Origin: Neobacillus mesonae
GTDB taxonomy: Bacteria > Bacillota > Bacilli > Paenibacillales > Paenibacillaceae
NCBI GenBank assembly: GCA_023715865.1
Contig: JAMBOW010000007.1
Span: 124,001-188,000 of the forward strand
Length of the DNA stretch: 64,000 bases
Direction: 5' to 3'
The position numbers and the translations under genes were made by a program. Of the stretch, positions 33,658 through 42,240 are shown in pieces (the first letter of the stretch is position 1; each line of letters starts with the position of its first letter). The notes beneath the pieces are model-generated. The model had not been told where the DNA came from. It saw only the letters and a list, made by a program, of their open reading frames with translations, and searched no databases.

Positions 33658-34848
33658 TTAAAAGAACCTTCCTTTTTGGAATACGAGCGGAATCCCGCCG
33701 ATTTTATATAAGTACCGGATGTCGACTGCCTTTTTGAGCTGAGCAGCCTTCCAGCCCTTCCACTTCTTCCCGTTCACAATAGCAATGGCTTCTCCCTTAC
33801 CGAGTGAAGCTACGGTCCCTTTATGATCAAACTTGAATTTCTCTTGTGTCTTGCCCCGAATCAGCTGAGCTATATTTTTTGCACAATTCACGCCCTGCTG
33901 CATTGCAATTTGTGCTGTTGGGGGATAAGGCCTGCCTTCTGCATTCATCACAAGAGAACTGTCACCAATAATGTAAATGTTATCAAAGCCTGGTGCTCTT
34001 AAATATTCGTCAACTTTCACACGGCCTCGGTTGACTTCAAACCCGGCTTGTTCAAGCAGCTTATTGCCTCGGATACCGCCGGTCCATACCACAGTGGAGG
34101 ATTCGATCTTCTCCCCGTCTCCAATGATGACACCATCAGGCAGACATTCCTTAATTGGAACGCCAATCCGAAGCGATACCCCCTTATTTCTTAAAACTTC
34201 CATTGCGTAGTCCACAAGTTCCTTATCAAACCCGGGAAGTGCTGTTGGCGCAGCTTCAATATTGTAAAGGTGCACGACGGCAGGATCGACATCAAATTCT
34301 TTGCATAGACGCGGAAGACGGTCAGCCAGCTCGGATACAAACTCCACCCCGCTAAAGCCTGCGCCTCCCACAACAAAGTTCATTCTGCCAGCTTTTGCAT
34401 CATTTTTGTAGCTGGCAAATTGATATTCAATATGCTCTCGAATAAGCCTTACTGAGTTAATACTGCGAATCGTCAAAGCGTGCTCTTTCATCCCCGGTAT
34501 GCCGAATGTCTCCGGCTCCCCTCCGAGTCCTATAACTAATACATCGTACGACAGCGTCCCGTCTTCCAATATGACCTTTTTTTCATGCGGCCTGATGTCC
34601 TTAACAGCGGATTTCACTAGGTCGATCTTGAATTCATCTATCAGCTTGGAGATCGATACTCGTGCATGCTCAATCGAATCAGTTCCTGCAGCCGGCATAT
34701 GCAAATGTGTCGTTATATAGTGGTAGTCATGACGATTAACGAGTGTAACGTCTGCTTCATTATATTTCAGTTCCTTTTGAAGTCGCTGCGCGGTCAATAT
34801 ACCCCCGTAGCCTGCGCCAAGGATGACAATCTTAGGAATGTTACTCAT
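33658..34848 (-). CDS. NDH-2-like NAD(P)/FAD oxidoreductase (YumB type)
   Basis: This 396-residue flavoprotein has two Rossmann folds: ILGAGYGG at residues 8-15 for FAD and VVGGAGFSGVE at about 160 for NAD(P)H, then YIIGDSS with the FAD-binding Asp. It belongs with single-subunit NADH:quinone reductases, which feed electrons to menaquinone without pumping protons. The basic, aromatic C-terminus could dock at the membrane. B. subtilis YumB is the nearest match in context, next to YuiB and YumC. True NADH:quinone activity versus a paralogue role is open. Confidence 0.88.
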   Translation of the reverse strand: MSNIPKIVILGAGYGGILTAQRLQKELKYNEADVTLVNRHDYHYITTHLHMPAAGTDSIEHARVSISKLIDEFKIDLVKSAVKDIRPHEKKVILEDGTLSYDVLVIGLGGEPETFGIPGMKEHALTIRSINSVRLIREHIEYQFASYKNDAKAGRMNFVVGGAGFSGVEFVSELADRLPRLCKEFDVDPAVVHLYNIEAAPTALPGFDKELVDYAMEVLRNKGVSLRIGVPIKECLPDGVIIGDGEKIESSTVVWTGGIRGNKLLEQAGFEVNRGRVKVDEYLRAPGFDNIYIIGDSSLVMNAEGRPYPPTAQIAMQQGVNCAKNIAQLIRGKTQEKFKFDHKGTVASLGKGEAIAIVNGKKWKGWKAAQLKKAVDIRYLYKIGGIPLVFQKGRFF

Positions 34849-35274
34849 GCGCTTACCCCTCCGATATTGTTTGTGGCTAATATAGAAGGAACCAAAGTAT
34901 GTATCATAAGGATTTAATAGGTTAAATCTGCTTATAACTACCCGCTAAAATTCCTTTAGTCCGCTCTATAGTTACTGTCCGTCTTTTAAAAAACAGGATC
35001 ATGTTCTTAGTGGGGTTTCATGGATAAACAATCACTGCCGTATTCTCCACCTTCATGATAAACATCTATAAAAGAGGGTGTCATTCAATTCCTATTCATT
35101 AAAACGACAACTTATGTCATCTGGTTGCAAATCCATTAAAAGTAAACCTAAAACTGCTAAAAATCAAGCTATTTTTTCATGCAACAAAAATGATAGCGAT
35201 ACGTATCGAAAATAGCAAGTGAAATTATAATCGTTTTCAGGGTGAAAAATATCTGAAAAGTTGCATAATGTTCT
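34849..35274. promoter_or_regulatory. Long AT-rich intergenic region between the NDH-2-like gene and yumC
   Basis: About 430 bp without a gene I can support. It contains the perfect palindrome CGATACGTATCG at 35193-35204 and, 15 bp on, TGAAATTATAATCGTTTTCA (35219-35238), which starts and ends with TGAAA/TTTTCA and may be a second metalloregulator site. The promoter of the NDH-2-like gene must lie near 34860-34930. Confidence 0.35.
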
Positions 35275-35303
35275 TTGCAACAAGCTCCTGTAGTGTCTAT
35301 AAT
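35275..35303 (+). promoter_or_regulatory. Sigma-A promoter of yumC
   Basis: TTGCAA (35275-35280) and a perfect TATAAT (35298-35303) are 17 bp apart. The start would fall near 35310, inside the Fur-like box. Confidence 0.8.
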
Positions 35304-35318
35304 TGATAATGACTATCA
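35304..35318 (+). promoter_or_regulatory. Fur box overlapping the yumC transcription start
   Basis: TGATAATGACTATCA matches the 7-1-7 Bacillus Fur consensus TGATAATNATTATCA at 14 of 15 positions. It abuts the -10 box, an ideal place for iron-dependent repression. Confidence 0.8.
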
Positions 35319-35438
35319 AATAGAATGACTTATGGTGAAAAATATACTTTCGATCCATCTGTCTTGAATCGAAATTCGTGGGATTTGATCCGTGACGATA
35401 TTGATTCACGAATAAAACATGAAAGGTGTGTTTTAAAG

Positions 35439-36440
35439 GTGACGACCCCAGGATCTACACAAGAAATGACCGATTTGCTCATTATCGGCGGCGGTCCCGC
35501 AGGCATGTTCGCAGCGTTTTACGGAGGAATGCGGCAGGCATCGGTAAAAATCGTGGAAAGCATGCCCCAGCTGGGCGGACAACTCGCCGCTCTGTATCCG
35601 GAGAAATATATTTATGATGTTGCCGGATTCCCTAAAATTACGGCCGGAGATTTGGTAAATAACCTTCATGAGCAAATGAAGCGCTTTGATACAGATATCC
35701 GCCTCGAGGAAAAAGTAATCTCTGTTGAGAAGAAGGAAGAGCGTCATTTTGTCGTAACGACGGACAAAGATGTCCATCACGCCAAAGCAGTTATTATTAC
35801 GGCTGGCGTAGGCGCATTCGAGCCTCGCAGACTGGACCTTGAGGGAGCAAGCAAGTTTGAACAAACGAACCTGCACTATTTTGTAAGTGATCTGCAGCGT
35901 TTTGCAGGCAAAAAAGTGCTGATCAGCGGCGGCGGAGATTCTGCAGTCGATTGGGCATTGATGCTTGAACCCATTGCGGAACAAGTCACTCTTATTCACC
36001 GCCGTGATAAATTCCGTGCACATGAGCACAGTGTAGAGAATCTAATGGCATCCAAAGTCAATGTAGTTACTCCAGTAGAAATTTCAGAGCTTCACGGTGA
36101 TGATCGAATTACGAAAGTAACTCTCTCTCATGTGAAAACAAAAGAAACACAAGAGATTGAAGTTGATGATGTCATCGTAAACTTTGGATTTATTTCCTCT
36201 CTCGGACCGATTGCGGAGTGGGGGATCGAAATCAGCAGCAACTCCATTGTTGTAGATACTCGCATGGAAACAAGCATTCCAGGTATTTTTGCAGCTGGCG
36301 ATATTACAACGTATGAAGGTAAATTGAAGCTGATTGCTGTAGGGTTTGGCGAAGCACCAACTGCAGTTAACAATGCCAAGGTATATGTGGATCCGAGTGC
36401 GAAATTGTCGCCTGGGCACAGCAGTAATATGAAGCTATAA
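35439..36440 (+). CDS. yumC: Ferredoxin/flavodoxin-NADP reductase (YumC type)
   Basis: This thioredoxin-reductase-like ferredoxin:NADP reductase has 333 residues. Motifs are IIGGGPAGMF at about 15-24 (FAD), ISGGGDSAVDWAL (NADPH), HRRDKFRAHE and the FAD end GIFAAGDI; there is no CxxC, which separates it from thioredoxin reductase. A longer frame opens at 35325, but AAAGGTG ten bases before the GTG at 35439 and the family length support the later start. A strong promoter with a Fur box lies upstream, so it is probably induced by low iron, supplying electrons to ferredoxin, flavodoxin or heme degradation. Confidence 0.93.
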   Translation: MTTPGSTQEMTDLLIIGGGPAGMFAAFYGGMRQASVKIVESMPQLGGQLAALYPEKYIYDVAGFPKITAGDLVNNLHEQMKRFDTDIRLEEKVISVEKKEERHFVVTTDKDVHHAKAVIITAGVGAFEPRRLDLEGASKFEQTNLHYFVSDLQRFAGKKVLISGGGDSAVDWALMLEPIAEQVTLIHRRDKFRAHEHSVENLMASKVNVVTPVEISELHGDDRITKVTLSHVKTKETQEIEVDDVIVNFGFISSLGPIAEWGIEISSNSIVVDTRMETSIPGIFAAGDITTYEGKLKLIAVGFGEAPTAVNNAKVYVDPSAKLSPGHSSNMKL

Positions 36441-36469
36441 GTTATACAACTGCATAATTACAGTACAAA

Positions 36470-36516
36470 AAAGGGTATCTTACTCCTGAATATAACGATC
36501 AGGAGGGATACCCTTT
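36470..36516 (+). promoter_or_regulatory. Stable hairpin covering the ribosome binding site and start of the zinc-ribbon gene
   Basis: AAAGGGTATC (36470-36479) pairs with GATACCCTTT (36507-36516), and inside it CTCCTG (36483-36488) pairs with CAGGAG (36500-36505). The 3' arm contains the GGAGG Shine-Dalgarno (36502-36506) and the first two bases of the TTG start (36515). Only three T end the stem. It could serve as the yumC terminator, as translational control, or both. Confidence 0.75.
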
Positions 36517-36769
36517 GTCATATGTGTGCCCCGTATGTAACGGTCTAGATTCTGCTCCATTAGTGCCATGTCCCAACTGCCATCAAGAAACCATCGATTG
36601 CGGGCTGCAGGAAGATTACGCAGGGCCTTACAGCCCTTATGCCGCATCTCCCCTCTACCAAACGATACCAGCACCCGCCAATCATTGCTTGCACTTGATG
36701 TATTGCCCAGCCTGTCTGACGGAATTCTCTAATACAGTTGAAGCTTGGTATGTGCCTGGCAGGATCTGA
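36515..36769 (+). CDS. Small zinc-ribbon protein (84 aa)
   Basis: The protein has two CxxC knuckles at the N-terminus (CPVC and CPNC) and a third near the end (CPAC), plus a further Cys and His between them (DCG, NHCLH), so one or two zinc ribbons are likely. The start is TTG at 36515, eight bases after GGAGG, and the site is buried in a hairpin. No family name is recognised. It is tandem with yumC and convergent with sda. Confidence 0.78.
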   Translation: MSYVCPVCNGLDSAPLVPCPNCHQETIDCGLQEDYAGPYSPYAASPLYQTIPAPANHCLHLMYCPACLTEFSNTVEAWYVPGRI

Positions 36770-36791
36770 CCGCCTGTAGCCGCGAGGATCT

Positions 36792-36935
36792 CTAGTGTAG
36801 AATGGCAGATACGTCGGTATGCAATCTACGCTTGTGGATTTCGGCTAACAATAGAGCTATGAAATCAACATCAAGCTGGAGCTCGATTGCCATATGGTAA
36901 GAATCGAGCAGCGTCTCATCTGAGAGCATAGCCAT
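36792..36935 (-). CDS. sda: Sporulation inhibitor Sda (checkpoint histidine kinase inhibitor)
   Basis: An unlisted-size gene of 47 residues from ATG 36935, with AGGAAAGG about 11 bases upstream. LSDETLLDSYHMAIELQLD, then FIALLLAEIHKR, follow the antiparallel helical hairpin of B. subtilis Sda. Sda binds the dimerisation domain of sporulation kinase KinA and blocks phosphate flow to Spo0A while DNA replication is active or damaged. A promoter (36972-37000) and a cluster of DnaA boxes lie just upstream, as expected for an Sda gene. High confidence in identity. Confidence 0.9.
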   Translation of the reverse strand: MAMLSDETLLDSYHMAIELQLDVDFIALLLAEIHKRRLHTDVSAILH

Positions 36936-36971
36936 GTCCGACACAACCTTTCCTAATTTTTCCTCAAATCT

Positions 36972-37000
36972 ATCTTATCAGAGATTAAAAAGTAGAACAA
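36972..37000 (-). promoter_or_regulatory. Promoter of sda
   Basis: On the minus strand TTGTTC (36995-37000) and TAAGAT (36972-36977) are 17 bp apart; transcription would start near 36965, about 30 bases before the sda start. Confidence 0.6.
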
Positions 37001-37009
37001 GCGTTCCTG

Positions 37010-37110
37010 ATATCCACAAAACAATGTGGAAATCCTGTGTATAAATTGTTAATAATTATAATAAATCGTTGTTTTTGGCAAGTGGATTATGTGGATAATA
37101 TTTATACACA
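37010..37110. promoter_or_regulatory. Cluster of DnaA boxes upstream of sda
   Basis: Three perfect TTATNCACA boxes: 37036-37044 and 37090-37098 (written TGTGTATAA and TGTGGATAA, so on the minus strand) and 37102-37110 (TTATACACA, plus strand). Near matches lie at 37010-37018 (ATATCCACA) and 37025-37033 (TGTGGAAAT). The cluster begins 10 bp upstream of the sda -35 box. In B. subtilis DnaA activates sda through such boxes. Confidence 0.85.
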
Positions 37111-37178
37111 GGTCAGTTTGTTGAAAGAATTCTCAAAAATTTTTTTTGAAATAAATAATAGAATTATAGACTTCTGCA

Positions 37179-37838
37179 TTACTGAGGCCGTGTATTCACT
37201 TCCAGTATCCAAACTTTACCGGTTTGATCCAGTCCATAATCAAATCCTAATTGGCCGATGCCAGGAAATCTCTTTTCCAATATCACTGTGCAAGTTCTGG
37301 TTAAATTCCGCATCTCCTGCTGTTTTTTCTTGGCGTTGATATGAGGGAGTGACTGTTTTATTGCTTGACGTCCTTTAATTAGTGTTCCGCCCTTGCACAA
37401 ATTGGTTATGACGAGACCGGGTCTTGCCAGTCTTCCAAGCAGGGCTGTAATTTTCCAGCCCGCACCCTCTTTTACAAATTTGACTCGGTAATCAATAGGT
37501 CTGCCTTCGATTCGTGCCAAAACAATTCCACGCTGTATGATATATTTTCTATTTTTTTTTGCTTTGAGCAAAGATGAATACATGCGGTTAAAGCTTGAAA
37601 AAGTAGAAGTATGTGACATCTTGGTGTAGGAGTAGGCCGCCCCATCCCTTTTTACACGAATTACACCTGCTCCGCCGCCGCCATGAACAGGCTTTACGAA
37701 GACCATTCCGTATTTTTGTAACATATTATTCAAATGCTCCTTGGTAAACATGCGCGTTTCTGGGATATGATTAGCAACATGGGCATGTTCCTTGAGCACT
37801 TGTGTCTTAAGCCACTTGCTTCCAATAGACCGATTCAT
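37179..37838 (-). CDS. YheC/YheD-family ATP-grasp protein (short form)
   Basis: This 219-residue ATP-grasp protein has the ATP-binding lysine in VFVKPVHGGGGAGVIRV, the hinge region YIIQRGI, DYRVKFVKEG and the metal-binding end ILEVNTRP. AGGAGGTGG precedes the ATG. YheC and YheD, found with the endospore coat, are about 360-450 long; this copy lacks their N-terminal part and stops one residue after the NTRP motif, so it is a bare ATP-grasp core. It probably ligates or ties some amino acid or peptide in the spore, but the substrate is unknown. Confidence 0.82.
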   Translation of the reverse strand: MNRSIGSKWLKTQVLKEHAHVANHIPETRMFTKEHLNNMLQKYGMVFVKPVHGGGGAGVIRVKRDGAAYSYTKMSHTSTFSSFNRMYSSLLKAKKNRKYIIQRGIVLARIEGRPIDYRVKFVKEGAGWKITALLGRLARPGLVITNLCKGGTLIKGRQAIKQSLPHINAKKKQQEMRNLTRTCTVILEKRFPGIGQLGFDYGLDQTGKVWILEVNTRPQ

Positions 37839-38030
37839 CCTCTTCCCACCTCCTAAGTGCTGCTTTCAGGATGAATATAAGCGAGGTATATATACATATA
37901 TATTGGCGGAAGTCTCGCCTCTCTTGTATGTCTGTCTTGGTAGAATGCCTGTTTTGTATGAAATTTTGGAAATTGCTTAGAAATAAGATATATTTAGACT
38001 AGATAAGACCTAAGAAGGGAGCTTTCTTTC

Positions 38031-38231
38031 GTGGCTCAATTTATTGAAGGATTATACGGAATCGCTTATTTTGCCATCGTTATCGTTCTTGTTGCTGTGA
38101 CCATCCTTACTTTTATTACAGGCATCAAGTTTATCCGTGATAAAAAACATATCGGATTCGGGATCGGCTGCATCGTCTTTGCCCTTATTTTCGTAGCCAT
38201 CCTGGTTGCCGTAATTGATTTTTTAATCTGA
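38031..38231 (+). CDS. Unknown small two-helix membrane protein (66 aa)
   Basis: GTG at 38031 follows AAGGGAGC. The product has two long hydrophobic helices joined by the basic loop KFIRDKKH, so it is a two-pass membrane protein with the loop probably in the cytosol. It ends in a strong terminator and stands alone. No family is recognised. Confidence 0.72.
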   Translation: MAQFIEGLYGIAYFAIVIVLVAVTILTFITGIKFIRDKKHIGFGIGCIVFALIFVAILVAVIDFLI

Positions 38232-38258
38232 TCTTAAAGTCCCTTTTCACAGGAAATG

Positions 38259-38292
38259 ACCGCCTTCTCCGATTCGGAGAGGCGGTTTTTTG
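38259..38292 (+). terminator. Intrinsic terminator of the 66-aa protein gene
   Basis: ACCGCCTTCTCCG pairs with CGGAGAGGCGGT (one mismatch), loop ATT, then TTTTT. Confidence 0.9.
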
Positions 38293-38369
38293 TTTATGCT
38301 GTTACAATGTAGTACATATACCTATATAAACGCACCTGCAATGCTTATAAGAAAGAGAGGCACTCACAT

Positions 38370-39899
38370 ATGAATCAGCGAATCGGTATTATCGACATCG
38401 GATCCAACTCGATCCGTCTCGTTATATATGAAATTATTAGTTCTGGGGAACATCGAGTTCTCCATGAAAAAAAATATGCAGCCAGACTCAGCCAGTATGT
38501 GAGCCCTGAAGGGGCGATCAAAAGAGAAGATTTAAACCGTATTATTCCCGTTCTGCTCAGCTATCAAGAAATATGTGAAAGCTACGGTGTCATACATATA
38601 CGAACAGCGGCTACGGCTGCTATTCGGAACGCTTCTAACAGCGAAGAAATTACCAGCTGGATTAAAGAGGCGACAGGCCTTACCGTTGAGCTGATCTCAG
38701 GGGAAGATGAAGGTCGGCTCGGTTTCCTTGGCGTACGCGAGTCTATTCCCCTCCAAGACGGATACATCATCGATATTGGAGGAGGAAGCACAGAAATTAC
38801 ATTGTTTCTAAACCGTCAATACCAATTCAGCTTGTCCATTCCTTACGGAGCTGTTAATTCGCATGCGCGATACGGCAAAGCCGATTACTGGCGTCAGGAG
38901 ACCGTACACGCGTTTAAGAATTCAATTCAGAATGCCCTTAAGGATCAGAAATGGCTATTAGAGCATCCTGGTCTTGCTTTAGTCGGTCTTGGTGGAACGG
39001 TCCGCGCCTTGGCGAAAATGGTTCAAAAAAAGCGGTCCTATTCTCTTCCATTAATGCACGCATTCACGATGACCAAGGAAGATATCCAGTCCTTCTACGA
39101 TACACTTCCTTATATTCCGTATGAGCAGCGAAAGAAAACACCCGGATTATCCAAGGACCGAACCGATTTGATCATTCCCGGTGTCATACTTTTGCAAACC
39201 ATCTTTGAGCTGCTGAACGCCACCCACTATGTAGTCAGCGGAGCCGGGCTTCGCGATGGACTGTTTTTTGAGACGCTCCATAAGCAGCACCCTTCGTTCT
39301 CTAAGCAGGATGTATTGACCAAAAGTGTTCAAAATATGCTGATCTTTGATTCCTTCGCGCCGCGAGAGTACCTAGATCGGATTTATAAAGACATGAGGCA
39401 GCTCTACGCTTCTCTCGTAACGGAAGAACAGCTGTCAGATCATAGGATCATTTACGCCGCAGCTATGCTGCATAGAATAGGGGAACGAGTGCAGCATCAC
39501 CGGGCAAGCTCACACTCGCTCTACTGGCTTAAGAACAAGGGCTTATGGGGACTGAGCCACCGGGAGACGTTGATCTGTGCACTCATTAGCGACTACCATC
39601 CGAAAAACCGTACTCCAAAGCAGATTGAAGCTCATAAAGATATTTTGGCAGAAAATGATACCCAGCTCATTCATAAAATCGGTTCTTTGCTTCAGCTGAC
39701 GCTGGCATTGCATCATGGAGGGGGAAGGTCTATTTCCAATATAGAAATTAAAAAAACAGACGATTCCCTGCATCTGCAATTAAGCTGCAGCAGAGAACCG
39801 TCTGTGGAACTTATGGAGCTGTCTGAGGTTAAGAAGGAAGTGGAGAAGGCGTGGAATTTAAGCTTAACATGGTCTCTTTCTCTTTCTTCCACGTTTTAA
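38370..39899 (+). CDS. ppx: Ppx/GppA exopolyphosphatase
   Basis: This enzyme removes terminal phosphate from polyphosphate or from pppGpp. The 509-residue protein has the ASKHA actin-like fold with IIDIGSNSIRLVIYE at the N-terminus, DIGGGSTE at about 132, GLGGTVRALA near 208 and a C-terminal HD-like helical domain with HRIGERVQHH and SDYHPKN. AAAGAGAGG precedes the ATG. Its last 71 bases overlap the end of ppk on the opposite strand, so the pair of enzymes that make and break polyphosphate are arranged tail to tail. Confidence 0.9.
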   Translation: MNQRIGIIDIGSNSIRLVIYEIISSGEHRVLHEKKYAARLSQYVSPEGAIKREDLNRIIPVLLSYQEICESYGVIHIRTAATAAIRNASNSEEITSWIKEATGLTVELISGEDEGRLGFLGVRESIPLQDGYIIDIGGGSTEITLFLNRQYQFSLSIPYGAVNSHARYGKADYWRQETVHAFKNSIQNALKDQKWLLEHPGLALVGLGGTVRALAKMVQKKRSYSLPLMHAFTMTKEDIQSFYDTLPYIPYEQRKKTPGLSKDRTDLIIPGVILLQTIFELLNATHYVVSGAGLRDGLFFETLHKQHPSFSKQDVLTKSVQNMLIFDSFAPREYLDRIYKDMRQLYASLVTEEQLSDHRIIYAAAMLHRIGERVQHHRASSHSLYWLKNKGLWGLSHRETLICALISDYHPKNRTPKQIEAHKDILAENDTQLIHKIGSLLQLTLALHHGGGRSISNIEIKKTDDSLHLQLSCSREPSVELMELSEVKKEVEKAWNLSLTWSLSLSSTF

Positions 39900-41943
39900 T
39901 ATTTAAGGCTTCAAATTGACTCCGCAGGCGCGGCTCTTCATTCTGAACGGGAATATAATTCCCATTTGGAAGCAGGAGCCGCGCCTTTACGTTATCTTTC
40001 AATGATAACTCCAAAATGTTGACAATCGTCTGCTTAAGCTGTGGATCGTGAACAGGACACATCAGCTCAATTCGGCGGTCCAAATTCCGGGTCATCCAGT
40101 CTGCACTGGACAGAAGCACCTCAGGCTCATTATTGTTTTGGAAATAGAAAATACGGGAATGCTCGAGAAATCGATCGACGATGCTAATGACCTGGATATT
40201 TTCGCTGAGCCCCTCTAAACCCGGACGCAAACAGCACACTCCCCGGATGATCAGCTGAATCTGAACGCCTGCTTGTGATGCCGCATATAACTCGTCAATC
40301 ATTTCCTGATTGGATAGGGAATTGATCTTGGCAATAATCTTAGCAGGTTTACCCTGCTCAGCATTGCGTGCTTCCCTCCTTATCATTTCAAACAGCTTCG
40401 GCTTAAGGCTGTCCGGTGCGAGATGGAGCTGCTGCAGACTTTGAGTTGCTGAATATCCCGTAATTTCATTAAACACTTCAGAGGCATCCTCGCCGATTTG
40501 CGGATCTGAAGTAAGAAGTCCGATATCTGTATATACCCGTGCTGTGCTTGCATTATAATTGCCTGTCCCGACATGGACATATCTTCGAAGTATATTTTGC
40601 TCCCTGCGCACAACGAGAATGACTTTGGCATGGGTCTTCAACCCGACAAGCCCATATACGACATGGCAGCCGGCCTTCTCCAGCTTTCTCGCCCACGCAA
40701 TATTCCTCTCCTCGTCAAATCTTGCTTTGAGCTCTACAACGACTGTTACCTGTTTTCCCGTCTCGGCAGCATGAGCAAGAGCAGCGATTAGCCTCGAATC
40801 CCCATTAACCCGGTACAAGGTCATTTTGATGGCCATGACCTGCGGATCCTCTGAGGCCTCCTCTACAAAATCCGTCACTGCGTCAAAAGATTCATACGGA
40901 TGATAAAGAAGCAGATCCTGTTTGCGTAAAATACGGAACAAACTATCCTCGGTGTTGAATGCATCCGGATATACAGGTTTGATACTAGGATATTTCAAAT
41001 GTGTATAGCCCTCCAGCTGGTCAACAAAACCGCCAAGGAAACCAAGATCAAGCGGGCCTGGAATTTCAAATATCTCGTCCGAATTTATCGAGAATTCCTC
41101 CTGCAAATATTCAAGTGCATACGGATGAATTCCCTGCTCCACTTCCAGACGAACAGGAGCCCCTCTTCTGCGCCTTCTGAGCTCTTTTTCGATCTCCTCC
41201 AGTAAATCCTCTGCTTCTTCCTCATTAATATAGAGATCCGAATTACGGGTTAGTCTGAAGCCATGTACCGCTTCTGGTATGTACCCGCTGAACAAGGAAT
41301 GAATATGATGTTTTATCAGTTCCTCTATAAGAATGAAGGATTTCTTCTTGCTATTCGACCGAAGCGGAACCGAGATGACACGCGGAATGTTGGATGGTAC
41401 TTGAACGATTGCAAAGTAATGATTACCGTCCTCCATCTCCTCTTCTTTGCGCAGTACGACGGCCAGGTATACAAATTTATGATGAACGAGCGGAAAAGGT
41501 CTGCTCTGGTCTACGGCCATCGGAGTCAGCACCGGAAATACGATATCATGAAAATACTGCTCCATCGCTTTTTGCTGGGTAGCATTCAAATCAGTATATT
41601 CCATGAACACGATACCCTTTTTACCCAATTGCCTTTGCAAATCACGGTATGAACGATATTGTTCACTAATCATTTTGGTCGTCCGTTTCATCAGACGTTT
41701 ATAAAGTCCTGTCGCTGTATAGCCGGTAAAATCCTTTTTGGTTACGCCTGCCTTGACCTTCTCCCTAGTTTCAGCAACGCGAACACTCATAAATTCATCA
41801 AGATTCGTTGTGACAATGGATAGGAAGCGAACCCGTTCCAACAGCGGAGTATCCGGATCTTGTGATTCTTCAAGCACTCTTCTGTTGAATTCAAGCCAGC
41901 TTAAATCCCGATTTAAATATGGGTTAATGTTCTCCTTTTTCAT
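39829..41943 (-). CDS. ppk: Polyphosphate kinase 1
   Basis: Ppk1 builds polyphosphate from ATP through a phosphohistidine. The 704-residue protein has the N-terminal motif NRDLSWLEFNRRVLEE, the two phospholipase-D-like domains with VGLKTHAKVILVV (the phosphorylated histidine region) and RRYVHVGTGNYN, then SSADWMTRNLDRRIELMCPV. A GTG at 41955 is in frame, but GAGGG five bases before the ATG at 41943 favours the latter. The C-terminus (about 24 residues) overlaps ppx antisense. Confidence 0.95.
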   Translation of the reverse strand: MKKENINPYLNRDLSWLEFNRRVLEESQDPDTPLLERVRFLSIVTTNLDEFMSVRVAETREKVKAGVTKKDFTGYTATGLYKRLMKRTTKMISEQYRSYRDLQRQLGKKGIVFMEYTDLNATQQKAMEQYFHDIVFPVLTPMAVDQSRPFPLVHHKFVYLAVVLRKEEEMEDGNHYFAIVQVPSNIPRVISVPLRSNSKKKSFILIEELIKHHIHSLFSGYIPEAVHGFRLTRNSDLYINEEEAEDLLEEIEKELRRRRRGAPVRLEVEQGIHPYALEYLQEEFSINSDEIFEIPGPLDLGFLGGFVDQLEGYTHLKYPSIKPVYPDAFNTEDSLFRILRKQDLLLYHPYESFDAVTDFVEEASEDPQVMAIKMTLYRVNGDSRLIAALAHAAETGKQVTVVVELKARFDEERNIAWARKLEKAGCHVVYGLVGLKTHAKVILVVRREQNILRRYVHVGTGNYNASTARVYTDIGLLTSDPQIGEDASEVFNEITGYSATQSLQQLHLAPDSLKPKLFEMIRREARNAEQGKPAKIIAKINSLSNQEMIDELYAASQAGVQIQLIIRGVCCLRPGLEGLSENIQVISIVDRFLEHSRIFYFQNNNEPEVLLSSADWMTRNLDRRIELMCPVHDPQLKQTIVNILELSLKDNVKARLLLPNGNYIPVQNEEPRLRSQFEALNIKTWKKEKETMLSLNSTPSPLPS

Positions 41944-42240
41944 ATGTTCCCTCACTAAAAAGCGTAATTGTTCTACTTACTTGAACTCATGAAATGGGTG
42001 AAAGCAACAGCAGTATACTTCGTCCCCATCTACTTATCCATTGTAGTCTCTCTATGTAAACGCATTGTAAAATCATAAAACAAGGGCTCTACTAAAATTC
42101 AAAAATCGGCGATTGTTTCTACCAAATTTGTCTTAATGCTTTACAATAGAGAATAGAGTAAGGTAAAGTGTTTACGTCAGCTCACTTCGAGCTATTGCCA
42201 GTGAACGAAAGTTGGCACCTTACGAAAGAAGGAGGATACG

